DNA from: an uncultured Chloracidobacterium sp.
Lineage (GTDB): Bacteria; Acidobacteriota; Blastocatellia; Pyrinomonadales; Pyrinomonadaceae
Direction of reading: 5' to 3'
DNA length: 64,000 nucleotides
Assembly (NCBI GenBank): GCA_937941715.1
Contig: CALDGX010000003.1
Location: forward strand, 1-64,000
Under the pieces are notes generated by a model. It was not told where the DNA came from. It saw nothing but the letters and a program-made list of their open reading frames with translations, and searched no databases. Both the position numbers and the translations under genes were made by a program. This document shows positions 51,947 to 61,129 of this stretch, piece after piece. Each line of letters opens with the position of its first letter. The first letter of the stretch is position 1.

Positions 51947-52432
51947 TTAGACCTTCTTGTTGGCCTTGACGTCGTAGCCGGCCTTGATGGCTCCGCCGAG
52001 CGAACCGTCCGGCTTCTGCTCTTTGTATTCGATCTCGATCTTCGCAAAATTGAGCGAGATCTGGTCGGTCGAGGTGTCGCCGCCGTGGGCCGCACCGCCG
52101 GTCTGGTATGACGAAACCAAAACGTCCGACATAGTGACCTTGAGATATTCCTGCTGTTCCGTACCCGCCTTGCGGCAGATCAAAACCGCCTTCTTGATAT
52201 GTTCGCCGGTCGCACATGCGAGCATCAGTTTCGGTGACGCCTTGCTCGAATTCATCACGAAATGAAAATCCTGCATCGAGACCTTGCCTGCACCGCCGCC
52301 GCCGCCCATTGAGAACGAACCGGAATTGGTTGCACCGAATGACCATGACTGGAGGTCGATCTCGCCTTTGTGTTTGTGATCGTGACTCTCACCGTCAACG
52401 CCGTCTAGTTTCAAAAAATAATCTACTGCCAT
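51947..52432 (-). CDS. hcp: T6SS tube protein Hcp (TssD)
   Basis: Forms the inner hexameric-ring tube of the T6SS. 161 residues starting MAVDYFLKLDGVDGES with the Hcp core patterns IDLQSWSFG, VSMQDFHFVM, MSDVLVSSYQ and LNFAKIEIEYK. Length matches Hcp1-type proteins. GGAG precedes ATG 52432. The gene is bracketed by a hairpin on each side, in keeping with the need for more Hcp than other components. Confidence 0.95.
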   Translation of the reverse strand: MAVDYFLKLDGVDGESHDHKHKGEIDLQSWSFGATNSGSFSMGGGGGAGKVSMQDFHFVMNSSKASPKLMLACATGEHIKKAVLICRKAGTEQQEYLKVTMSDVLVSSYQTGGAAHGGDTSTDQISLNFAKIEIEYKEQKPDGSLGGAIKAGYDVKANKKV

Positions 52433-52557
52433 TTTATTTTGCTCCTTTTATTTGATGGAAAAGCGTTTCTGCTATCTCCGAACTACCCACATCATAGTGA
52501 CGATGCTGATAGTTTTTTTTGCGAAGTAAGCGAAAAAAATAAACTAGCCGGGCGACG

Positions 52558-52588
52558 GGCACGGAATTTACTTTCGAAACTCCGTGCC
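52558..52588 (-). other. Hairpin between tssC and hcp
   Basis: GGCACGGA and TCCGTGCC form an 8-bp stem with a 15-nt loop in the tssC-hcp gap. A T-rich stretch lies about 15-24 nt further on, too far for a standard terminator. A processing site or start of a separate hcp mRNA is possible. Confidence 0.4.
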
Positions 52589-52606
52589 TGCCGGCGTCGG
52601 CGAATG

Positions 52607-54097
52607 CTAGCCGTTAGCGGGCTGCGGCAAATCCGCGACCAAACGCAGCGAAACTGAAAGTTCGTCGAGTTGGAAGTGCGGTCTCAGGAAAGCCACGGCG
52701 CGGTAGCAGCCCGGTTTTCCCGGGATCTCGGCCACCTCGACCTTGGCCTCGCGAAGCGGATACTGCGACTTGGTTGCCGGCGACGCGTTATCGTCCTCGG
52801 TGACGTAGTTCATGATCCACTTGTTAAGGAACATCTCGCATTCGGTACGCGACATAAAGCTGCCGATCTTGTCCCTCATCATTGCCTTCAGGTAATGAGC
52901 GAAACGCGATACCGCAAAGATGTACTGCAGCTGAGTCGAGAGCCGTGCATTGGCGTTGGCGGCGTCCGAGTCATACTTCTTGGCCTTGTTTGCGGACTGA
53001 GCCCCAAAGAATGCGGCATAGTCCGTCCCCTTGCAGTGGACGAGGGGAATAAAGCCGTTGTCAGCAAACTCCTTCTCACGGCGATCTGTTACCGCGACCT
53101 CGGTCGGGCACTTCATCGCGATCTCGCCTTCGTCCGTTTCAAAGGTATGTGTCGGCAGTCCCTGTACAAGTCCGCCGCCTTCGACGCCGCGGATCGCGAC
53201 GCACCAACCGTACATCGAAAATGCCTCGGTCAATCGCGTTCCCAGAGCATAGGCGGCGTTGCCCCACAAATATTTCTTGTGGTCCTTGCCGTCGACGTCC
53301 TCTTCAAATCTGAAAGTTTCGGTCGGCTTTGTCGCGGCACCGTAAGGCTCGCGCATTAGCACGTGCGGCAGCGTCAGCCCGACATAACGCGAATCTTCCG
53401 ACTCGCGGAAGCTGCGCCACTTCATATACTCTGTCCGGTCAAATATCTTTGCGACATCGCGGACCTCGGACATTTCGCTGAAGGTGTCCCAGCCAAACAT
53501 TCCGGCCGAGGCGGCACTGAGGAACGGGGCGTGGGCCGCCGCGGCGACCTGCGAGATGCTTTCGAGCAAAGCCATATCCTGCGGATGATTGCCGAATTCG
53601 AAATCGCCGATCAACGCGCCGAACGGAGCTCCGCCAAAGGTGCCGTATTCCTCTTCGTAAACCTTCTTGAAGAGCGATGACTGGTCAAACTCAAGTGCAC
53701 GCTCAAAGTCCTTAAGGAGGTCGCCCTTGGTCACGCTCATGACCTTGATCTTGAGCTGGGTGCCGGTCAGTGAATTCTTGATCAAATGATGAAGTCCGCG
53801 CCACGACGCCTCGAGTTTCTGAAAGTCCTCGTGATGCATGATCGCGTTCATTTGGGCCGAGACGAGCCGGTCGATCTCGGCGATGCGCGAGTTGATGGCT
53901 ACGTCCATGTTCTTGGACATCGTGAGTTCGCCGCTCATCACCTGATTGACGAATTCGCCGATCATATCCTTGGCGCGCTCTTTTTGGTATTCGTCACGGG
54001 CCATTCTGCCCTCGCTCAAAATCTTGTCGAGCAGTCCGCCGGACTCTTCGGTCACAACGGTTTGGGCGGCAGCATCTTGTTCTTTAGTTTTTGCCAT
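52607..54097 (-). CDS. tssC: T6SS contractile sheath large subunit TssC
   Basis: With TssB forms the contractile sheath. 496 residues with landmarks IAEIDRLVSAQMNAIMHHEDFQ, SWRGLHHLI, FGALIGDFEF, AAHAPFLSAAS and the C-terminal block ARFAHYLKAMMRDKIG, all typical of TssC/VipB, and normal length. tssB ends 6 nt upstream. Confidence 0.95.
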   Translation of the reverse strand: MAKTKEQDAAAQTVVTEESGGLLDKILSEGRMARDEYQKERAKDMIGEFVNQVMSGELTMSKNMDVAINSRIAEIDRLVSAQMNAIMHHEDFQKLEASWRGLHHLIKNSLTGTQLKIKVMSVTKGDLLKDFERALEFDQSSLFKKVYEEEYGTFGGAPFGALIGDFEFGNHPQDMALLESISQVAAAAHAPFLSAASAGMFGWDTFSEMSEVRDVAKIFDRTEYMKWRSFRESEDSRYVGLTLPHVLMREPYGAATKPTETFRFEEDVDGKDHKKYLWGNAAYALGTRLTEAFSMYGWCVAIRGVEGGGLVQGLPTHTFETDEGEIAMKCPTEVAVTDRREKEFADNGFIPLVHCKGTDYAAFFGAQSANKAKKYDSDAANANARLSTQLQYIFAVSRFAHYLKAMMRDKIGSFMSRTECEMFLNKWIMNYVTEDDNASPATKSQYPLREAKVEVAEIPGKPGCYRAVAFLRPHFQLDELSVSLRLVADLPQPANG

Positions 54098-54103
54098 TTT
54101 CGT

Positions 54104-54613
54104 TTAGTCCTCCTTCGAACCAAGCTGGTCGCTCAATTCCTTTTGCTTATCGACATTTGCAATGATGTCCTCAAGCATCGTTTCGAGTTTTTCATTGCCG
54201 TCCATCTTCGACCGCAGGTCGGCGAGCTTTTGCCGAGCCTCGACAAGTTTCCTCAGCGGTTCGACCTGCTGGACGATGCGGTCGGGCTCGAAATCCTCGA
54301 TGCTGCTGAATTTCAACTCGATACCCATCTTGCTGCCGTCATCCTGGACCTTGTTGTCCACCGTATAGGCAAGCCTCGGAGCCATTCCCGCAAGAACCTG
54401 ATTGAAATTGTCCGGATCGATCTCGACGAATTTACGATTCTTGAACGCCGGCAGCGGTTCTTCGGGCTTGCCGACAAAATCGCCCATAACGCCGAGCACG
54501 AACGGAAGTTCCTTGAGTTCGATCGCTCCACCAACCTCAACATCGTACGTGATCTGAACACGTGGCGGGCGAACCCGGTCGATCTTATGCTGCAAACTCT
54601 CTTTTTTAGGCAT
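54104..54613 (-). CDS. tssB: T6SS contractile sheath small subunit TssB
   Basis: Sheath partner of TssC. 169 residues starting MPKKESLQHKIDRVRPPRVQ, with ELPFVLGVMGDFVG and NRKFVEIDPDNFN, the standard TssB/VipA blocks, and a C-terminal acidic helix. AGGAG precedes ATG 54613. Confidence 0.95.
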   Translation of the reverse strand: MPKKESLQHKIDRVRPPRVQITYDVEVGGAIELKELPFVLGVMGDFVGKPEEPLPAFKNRKFVEIDPDNFNQVLAGMAPRLAYTVDNKVQDDGSKMGIELKFSSIEDFEPDRIVQQVEPLRKLVEARQKLADLRSKMDGNEKLETMLEDIIANVDKQKELSDQLGSKED

Positions 54614-54722
54614 GTTCTATTTTCTCCTTAGGCTTTAACCATTTATCTAAGACCAATAATTGCAAAATCTCTTCGGGCATCGGGCACGACTCAAAAGGGT
54701 GTTCCCGCTTCGGCCCGCGGCG

Positions 54723-55916
54723 TTACCACTCATCACTCGAGCTGGAGCCCTGATCCGAGGTTTCTTCCGCCGGTGCCGAGTAATAGTCGCCGCCGCCGGA
54801 GGAACTGCCGATCCCGAGCATTTCGTTCACCTGCTCGAGCGTGGCCGTGTCTTTGATCACTTCCTGCAGCCAGCTGTCGAGCGGCATATTGCCCCACTTG
54901 ACGGCCCGGTTTACAAGGTACGCGACCGGACTGTGCGGTTCCGTTCGCTGAAAGAAAGCAGCGATCTCGGATAACCGCTTGAGGGCGTCGGCCCGCGACT
55001 TGACCACGCCCGACATCGATGATGAACCGCCGGTCTCCGATACCTCCGCACCGTCATCTTCGGTCGACGTCCACTCATCGCTCGCGTCGTTTTCATCAGG
55101 TTCTTCAAGGCGCTTTCGTTCGAGGATCTTTTTGACCTGTCCGTGAACATCATCAAGCGCTCGTTTGAGCGCCCCGAGGCCCGGCATTTGGTTGCGGTCG
55201 TATTTTTCCTCGATCACGCGATTCAGCTCGGCAAATGCCTCCCAGCACTCCTCGATCGTATGATTGATCGACTCCGCCTGGGCCCGCCGTGTCTTGCCGA
55301 CGGCTATCTTCCAGAGGTCGCCGGTTACGCGGCCGTCAGCTTCGGCCTGAGCCTTTTGGTTATTGAATTCCTGTTGTTTTTCAGGGTCGAGCGAGTCAAA
55401 GTTGGCCGGCGTTTCGAGCGACCGTGCCGTTAACCAATCATTGTATGAATAACCGGGACCGCCAGTGATCGGACAAGTCTTTATGGCATTTGCTCCCTGA
55501 ACGTCGAGCCACGAGATCGCGTTTGCCCGTCCCTCCAAATCGCCTTCGTCGATGACCGGATGGAGCGTGTCCCAATATTGATCCTGCAGCCCGCTGACGA
55601 GCTTGAGGCTGTCGCGGAGGCCGGCAAATCCGTAATTTTTTATAAGTGACTCGGAAAGCCAGGCGGCGACCTGCAGGTCCTTGGCCTTTGAGGTAAGAGC
55701 GGGTACGGCCAGTTCCACGACCTTTCGGTAATCAGCGACCTTGAGTTCGGTCTGCCACTCGCCCTGGCTCAGGTTGTCATCCGAGCGGCGTGCTTCGACG
55801 ATCTCATCGTAGAGGCCCGAATATCGCAGGCTTTCGCCCGACGGCGACTCTTCCGACACCGGTTGAAGCAGTGCATCGAGGTCGATCACTTGCGGAACCG
55901 ACAATTCCTCATTCAT
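54723..55916 (-). CDS. tssA: T6SS assembly protein TssA (ImpA N-terminal domain)
   Basis: Coordinates tail-sheath priming and polymerisation. 397 residues with the ImpA-N pattern: LLQPVSEESPSGESLRYSG, LSQGEWQTELKVADYRKVV and AAWLSESLIKNYGFAGLRD in the first 140 residues. A coiled-coil-like middle follows, and a C-terminal PHSPVAYLVNRAVKWG block, as in the shorter TssA class. The tail is Ser/acidic rich. The gene lies between tagJ and tssB. Confidence 0.9.
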   Translation of the reverse strand: MNEELSVPQVIDLDALLQPVSEESPSGESLRYSGLYDEIVEARRSDDNLSQGEWQTELKVADYRKVVELAVPALTSKAKDLQVAAWLSESLIKNYGFAGLRDSLKLVSGLQDQYWDTLHPVIDEGDLEGRANAISWLDVQGANAIKTCPITGGPGYSYNDWLTARSLETPANFDSLDPEKQQEFNNQKAQAEADGRVTGDLWKIAVGKTRRAQAESINHTIEECWEAFAELNRVIEEKYDRNQMPGLGALKRALDDVHGQVKKILERKRLEEPDENDASDEWTSTEDDGAEVSETGGSSSMSGVVKSRADALKRLSEIAAFFQRTEPHSPVAYLVNRAVKWGNMPLDSWLQEVIKDTATLEQVNEMLGIGSSSGGGDYYSAPAEETSDQGSSSSDEW

Positions 55917-56032
55917 TCGAATAACTCCTTGCTACTAATAGACAAAGACGTTCGGATCTCAAGAATTTGCTGAAATACGCTTCATTCTATCCGAAAAATA
56001 GATATAAATCACTATTTTTCTTGATCAACTAC

Positions 56033-56827
56033 CTACTCGTGCTCGAACACGATGGTTTCGAGGTCGAGTATCGACCTGTCGCGGCCGTCCATCCAATACA
56101 ATTTTAGCCCTTCGCCGGCGAAAAGCTCCGATCCCAGGTCACGCCAATCTGTCATTCGGCCGAGTCGAACCATGTCATTACCGCTATGGTATGAGCCCGA
56201 ATATAGCGACGGGAAGAACATCTCGCCGTTGGTGCCGTCGACAAGTTCGACCTTGGCCTGTATCCAGAACAGGTCACGCAGCGACGCCGGCTTAAAGAAC
56301 TCGATACTCTGTACCTGTTCGATCGGCAGCCAGACGTAGGAATCCTTGAAGATCACCTCAAAGATGCACATCGTCGAGTCGTTATAATCGCGAAAGTCGC
56401 TGACCTCGCCGCCGTTTACGGCCGCCTTGAAGGCCGGACGCTCCTCTTCGATCCGGTCGAGCATCTCGCGGGCCTCGGCAACATTGCCCTCACGGATGCG
56501 GTTGTTGGCCTGGATCAGGTCCTCGACATAGGTCGGCGGCGGTGCGATGATGCCGGGTTTGAGCCCGTCTGTAAAATAGCGTTCGCGATCGCGTTCTGCC
56601 TTGAAATTATTACGGTATATCAGCGACCCGATCATCGCGTTGGCATCCTGATGGCCGATGACGTCGAGTTGTTTTTCAGCCCGATCCCAATCGCCCGAAA
56701 AGCACGAAAGTTCGAACAGGAATATTCTAGCCGGAATGTCGGTGGGATTATCACGAACGTGATCCAGCACCAACGCGATCGAACCCGTCAGATCGCCCGA
56801 CTCCAGCAATTGTTTTGCATTTTGCAT
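56033..56827 (-). CDS. tagJ: T6SS accessory protein TagJ (ImpE/SciE-like)
   Basis: An accessory protein known to interact with the sheath and ClpV in some T6SSs. 264 residues with a tetratricopeptide-like N-terminal half (AKQLLESGDLTGSIALVLDHV) and the ImpE/SciE C-terminal block: DSTMCIFEVIFKDSYVWLP, WIQAKVELVDG and MTDWRDLGS. ATG 56827 follows GGAGG with 5-nt spacing and is chosen over TTG 56839, whose codons contain the Shine-Dalgarno itself. Confidence 0.9.
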   Translation of the reverse strand: MQNAKQLLESGDLTGSIALVLDHVRDNPTDIPARIFLFELSCFSGDWDRAEKQLDVIGHQDANAMIGSLIYRNNFKAERDRERYFTDGLKPGIIAPPPTYVEDLIQANNRIREGNVAEAREMLDRIEEERPAFKAAVNGGEVSDFRDYNDSTMCIFEVIFKDSYVWLPIEQVQSIEFFKPASLRDLFWIQAKVELVDGTNGEMFFPSLYSGSYHSGNDMVRLGRMTDWRDLGSELFAGEGLKLYWMDGRDRSILDLETIVFEHE

Positions 56828-56847
56828 AATATCCTCCAATTCGACGG

Positions 56848-59800
56848 TTACTTGAGCATATTTTGCGGAGCTCTGACCCGCCTGAATATACTCTTGTCAA
56901 AAAGGTCTCCGCCGCTCGGTTTGATCGTAGCCGAGACCGACTTGCCGCCGACCGAATAGCTGAGATTGTATTCACCGCCTGCCTGTTTTTGCGGCTTACC
57001 GGCATCAACAAACCGGAATAGTCCCCATGTACCGGGGAATTTGAGCGATGACGAGTCTGACGAAGTGGGCGGCGGCACCGACGAGTTTGTGCCGGCAGGC
57101 GGCCCCGTCGTTGCCGCACCGGACGCACCTGAACTGACGATCACGCCCGTCTCTGCCGATTGTGCGGCCGGGAACGTGCCGTTGATCGAGGCGGTTCCCT
57201 CAGATGTGACCTTTTGCCCGTCGATGGTTACCTCGACCAGCGAATCCTTGCCGACCTTAAGTGCAAACGCATACTCGAACTTCGGCGTGTTGCCCGACCC
57301 GTACAAGGCCTTTCTCAGGGCGAAGGCGTTGTTCAGATAGGCAACGAACTCGTCGCTGAACTTTATCTCGGCCGTTTCTTTCAGTTTCAGTTGGCCGTTG
57401 GATTCCTCAAAGTACTTCTTCAGCCTTTCGTCGTAGAATTTCGAAAGCTTGCCGTCCGTCGGATTGAGAAATGCCGTAAGTTTGGTCAGGTCAGATTCGG
57501 TTTGGCCGTCCTCGAACGGAAATCCCTTTTCGATCTCCTTGGCCGCGGGCATGATCTGTTCGTTCCACGCCTTTTTGAGCTGTTCCTGAGCACCCTGGCC
57601 GAGCAGGCTCTTTAGGTTCCCGAGCGGCTGTTGAAGGACGGTAGCCAATTCCTGCGTCGAGGATGTCGTAAAGCTCTGGATCATACCGGTGATCGCACGC
57701 TCATTCGAGACCAGTTTCAGGCCGTCGTCCTTTTCGTTAGCGAGGTCGTCCGAGACCTGTTTGAGCTTTTCGGCCGAAATACCGTTAAGGTTCTTATAGA
57801 CGTTTTGCAACGCCGCCGCGTAGTTGTCGATCGGTGCCCGGTCCTTCTGGCCCTTCTTTCCGACAAATTCAAAAAGCGGCTGAAATTCCTTTTCGGGCGG
57901 CGTGCCACCGGCGTTAGCGTTCTCCTGCGAGACAAAAAAGCTCTTGATCCAGTCCCACCAGCCGACAACTTCGGGCGGCGCCGAGAGGTTGGTATTTCGA
58001 GATATTTCGATCATCAACACCTTCATCGGCGAGTTTTCGAGCGAAAACACCTGAAGAGCTGCCGCCGCGTCTTCTTTTGTCTTATATGGTTTGACCGTGA
58101 TCCCTTTAGCAAATGCACGCCATTCATCGGCATAGTCACGGTAATAGCGGTCTTCGAGCTTTTTGGAATCGGTCGTTTGGGCGATCTTTGACTTGCCCAC
58201 CTCGCCCATCACCCAATCGTCTTCGCTGAGCTTTTCGTCAGCCTCGGCGATCGCTTTCTTCATCAACTCATTGCCGGAACGAGTAAATATGCTGCGGACT
58301 TGAAATGCCCCATCCAAAAAGCGGGCGTCAGCACCGTTGCGGGCGAGAATTGCATCGACGGTCGTCGGGCCGACCTTTTCATCGACGGTCCTGGATATCT
58401 CGGTGACCTTTCGCTTGTAGTATCTGAAGACGGCGGGAAACGCCTGGAGTTTTGCCCGCGTGTCCGCGACCAGTTTGTCATCGACCGGTATCCGCGGAAA
58501 TCCGTAATCCTCGTCATCGCGGTCCACCTGTTTTGCCCAAAACTCGAGCTGCAACGCGGCTTTCGGCTTGAGTTCGGCCGGGATCTTGCCCTCGGTCGTC
58601 CAATAATCTTTGAGTGCACTTGCGATATGGGCCGAATCGGCTTTGTCCTTGTACGGCCCGGCGAGCATCAGATAAGCCTTGAGCAGATCGTAGTTCTTGC
58701 CGAGCAGGGCCTCTTCGGCGTCGGTCAACTGTGACGGGTTCGCGACCGGATTCGACGCGGCAAACTTCTTCAGGTCGGCCTGGACCTTGGCGATCGTCGC
58801 GGTCTTGTACCGGTGTTCGATCACGTCCATATAGACCTTTAGCAGGTGCTGTTTGTAAACCTTGTTGCCCGAATACAGCCCGAAACGCATATACCACGGG
58901 GCGCCGTTCCGCTCGTAATCATCCAGCTTGACGATCAGTTCGCGGAGTCCCTCGGTCGCCTCGATCTCGTTTCGCGTCGCCTTTTCGTCGGCCTTTGCCG
59001 GGTCTTTATATGCCTGGGTCTGGGTGATCGCGATCAATGCCTCGCCTCGCGCCCGCGCGTCCTCAAGCATCTTTTTGTTGTTGTATAGCGAAACACCCGA
59101 CAACGCCAGCAGCAGAATGGTCAGGGCCGCACCGAGAAAGATCGACGCCCAACCGAGCAGCGGGGCTCCCTGCCTCTGAGCCTGAAATGCCCGGACGACA
59201 TCCTTGTCCCGCAGAAGTACGTCCCGGAAAAAGCGATGTGTGAAGTATGTGTCGGCGACGGTCTGCGGAGCGTTCGGGCTCGATTTTGCGGCCGGCGACG
59301 CACTGAAATAGAATCCGCGGAACAGCGGATTGTCGCTGAACGGATTGGGACGGTAAAGCGTCCCGATAAACGCACCGATCTTGCGCCGTGCCGAACCAAA
59401 ATGCAGCGGGAAATTAAAAATTCGAAGCTGCCGGACCGGCGGGAACGGAGCCGAAAGCCTGAGCAGCCGGCGTTTCATTGCCGAGTTATGCAGCAGTTCA
59501 AATTCGCCGTCAAACATCGACTGGCCGTTTTCGCCCTTATCGAGCGGTATCGTCGAGCCCCAGACAAGCGACCGGCCGTCGTTCTTTGAGATCGAAAATG
59601 AATCCCGAAATCCCTCGATGCCGTCGGCGTGTGTAAATACCGTATAAACCGGAAACCGGACCTTGAGCCGCTGGATCGCGTCATCTATACGAGCCCTGAG
59701 GACCTTTGCCAGTTCCTCCGACCCGCGGTCGTCGCCCTTTATGATCTGTTCGACATCGACCGCTATCAAAAAACCGTCGATCGGTCGATTCGGTCGATTC

Positions 59801-60432
59801 TTGCGGATAAGCTCCAGCAGGGAACTCCACTCGTCGCTGTCGGCACCCTCGGTCTGATATCGGCCCGATGTGTCGATAAAGACCGCCTCGCTGGTGACAC
59901 GCCAACTGACCGACGTCGTCGCACGAACAAATTTCTGCTCCGACTGCCGTTGGCTCGGCAATGTCTGAAAATCAAGGTCTGAGCCGACGATGAGCGAGGT
60001 TTTGCCGCTTCGCGGCGGGCCGGCGACTATGTACCACGGCAGTGAGTAAAGAGCGTCCTTGCCGCCTTCGCCCAGGCTCGAGGACCGCAGGAACTGGACC
60101 GTTTCGCTGATGCCCTGTTCAAGTTCGGGGTATTTGCCGGTCGGGGCCGCGACGGTCTTAGCCGTTGTTTCCGTTGCGGCCGGGTCAGCGGCGGCCGTTG
60201 CCGCGGCGGCTTCGGCGGCTTCGCGCTTTTTGCGGCGCCTGGCTCCAAAGAACGCGATAAGCAGCGCAAACGGCAGGGTCAGCAAAACGAGGGCGATGAT
60301 GACGATCTTTTCGGTATTACCGACGCTGCTCGGCGGCAGCATATACACGATCACGCCGACAATGCCGTAGAACGACATCATCCCGCCGATGCCGAATGCG
60401 TATGATAATTGGCTTGTGTGCCAAGAGCTCAT
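56848..60432 (-). CDS. tssM: T6SS membrane-complex protein TssM (IcmF)
   Basis: The large inner-membrane channel component. 1194 residues: two N-terminal membrane helices (about 15-65), a cytoplasmic domain with Walker A GPPRSGKTSL, then a third helix (about 430-450), a large periplasmic IcmF-type domain and a C-terminal beta domain. Length and layout match TssM. An intact Walker A suggests ATPase activity. It lies between tssL and tagJ. Confidence 0.94.
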   Translation of the reverse strand: MSSWHTSQLSYAFGIGGMMSFYGIVGVIVYMLPPSSVGNTEKIVIIALVLLTLPFALLIAFFGARRRKKREAAEAAAATAAADPAATETTAKTVAAPTGKYPELEQGISETVQFLRSSSLGEGGKDALYSLPWYIVAGPPRSGKTSLIVGSDLDFQTLPSQRQSEQKFVRATTSVSWRVTSEAVFIDTSGRYQTEGADSDEWSSLLELIRKNRPNRPIDGFLIAVDVEQIIKGDDRGSEELAKVLRARIDDAIQRLKVRFPVYTVFTHADGIEGFRDSFSISKNDGRSLVWGSTIPLDKGENGQSMFDGEFELLHNSAMKRRLLRLSAPFPPVRQLRIFNFPLHFGSARRKIGAFIGTLYRPNPFSDNPLFRGFYFSASPAAKSSPNAPQTVADTYFTHRFFRDVLLRDKDVVRAFQAQRQGAPLLGWASIFLGAALTILLLALSGVSLYNNKKMLEDARARGEALIAITQTQAYKDPAKADEKATRNEIEATEGLRELIVKLDDYERNGAPWYMRFGLYSGNKVYKQHLLKVYMDVIEHRYKTATIAKVQADLKKFAASNPVANPSQLTDAEEALLGKNYDLLKAYLMLAGPYKDKADSAHIASALKDYWTTEGKIPAELKPKAALQLEFWAKQVDRDDEDYGFPRIPVDDKLVADTRAKLQAFPAVFRYYKRKVTEISRTVDEKVGPTTVDAILARNGADARFLDGAFQVRSIFTRSGNELMKKAIAEADEKLSEDDWVMGEVGKSKIAQTTDSKKLEDRYYRDYADEWRAFAKGITVKPYKTKEDAAAALQVFSLENSPMKVLMIEISRNTNLSAPPEVVGWWDWIKSFFVSQENANAGGTPPEKEFQPLFEFVGKKGQKDRAPIDNYAAALQNVYKNLNGISAEKLKQVSDDLANEKDDGLKLVSNERAITGMIQSFTTSSTQELATVLQQPLGNLKSLLGQGAQEQLKKAWNEQIMPAAKEIEKGFPFEDGQTESDLTKLTAFLNPTDGKLSKFYDERLKKYFEESNGQLKLKETAEIKFSDEFVAYLNNAFALRKALYGSGNTPKFEYAFALKVGKDSLVEVTIDGQKVTSEGTASINGTFPAAQSAETGVIVSSGASGAATTGPPAGTNSSVPPPTSSDSSSLKFPGTWGLFRFVDAGKPQKQAGGEYNLSYSVGGKSVSATIKPSGGDLFDKSIFRRVRAPQNMLK

Positions 60433-60444
60433 ATTCTCGTTTAA

Positions 60445-61122
60445 CTATCGCTGAAGCTTATCGACGGCCTCTTTCAGATACATCGACGACATCAAAAACA
60501 TTATCAAGTAGGTGATCATCGCCAGGCCGAGCCCGCCAAATGCACCGATCTTCGCCCAAGTCGGCAGTCCGCGGTCCTTCGGGACCTCGGGTTGGTCGTT
60601 CGCCAGCCAGTGCGGCGACAGTTCGACCGGTTTGATCTTTCCGGCCTTGACCAGGGCGTTGGCGGTCGACTGCATTATCGCCAGCAACTTTTCCTGCTCA
60701 TAAACGCCGTAACGTCCCTTAAAACCCAGCAGCATGCAGTAGTAATATATCTCGACAGCATCCTGCGTGACATCGATCTGGCGGAGCATCGATTCGAGCT
60801 TGTCAAAAAATTTGTTGCCGGCCAGTTGCTCGCCAAAATACTCAAGCTGCAGCGGATTACGTTCCCACTCCGACCGTAAAGGGAAGTTGTTCGTCAGGAT
60901 CGTCTCATCCACGAATGACGCCAACGCGAACTTTGAGACGGAAACTATCTTATGATTGAACTTGTATCGCTCGGCGCGCTTTTCAAAGTCATCCAGCAGT
61001 CCCGCGATCTTGGGCCGAAGGTCGTTTGACGGCGCGACGATGTTTGCCTTCAGACGCAGGATCAGGTCAAAGATCGGCCCGGCAAAGGTCACGAGATCGT
61101 TTTTACTGGCAATTTCGGCCAT
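60445..61122 (-). CDS. tssL: T6SS membrane-complex protein TssL (DotU)
   Basis: Inner-membrane partner of TssM. 225 residues with the DotU pattern: FEKRAERYKFN, FALASFVDETIL, LEYFGEQLAGNKFFDKL, YYYCMLLGFKGRYG and one C-terminal membrane helix. There is no OmpA-like peptidoglycan-binding extension. It starts 7 nt after tssK. Confidence 0.94.
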   Translation of the reverse strand: MAEIASKNDLVTFAGPIFDLILRLKANIVAPSNDLRPKIAGLLDDFEKRAERYKFNHKIVSVSKFALASFVDETILTNNFPLRSEWERNPLQLEYFGEQLAGNKFFDKLESMLRQIDVTQDAVEIYYYCMLLGFKGRYGVYEQEKLLAIMQSTANALVKAGKIKPVELSPHWLANDQPEVPKDRGLPTWAKIGAFGGLGLAMITYLIMFLMSSMYLKEAVDKLQR

Positions 61123-61129
61123 ATAACAA

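Noticed and set aside
52558..52588. Intrinsic terminator after tssC
   Set aside because: The T-rich stretch is 15 or more bases away, so it is recorded only as a hairpin.
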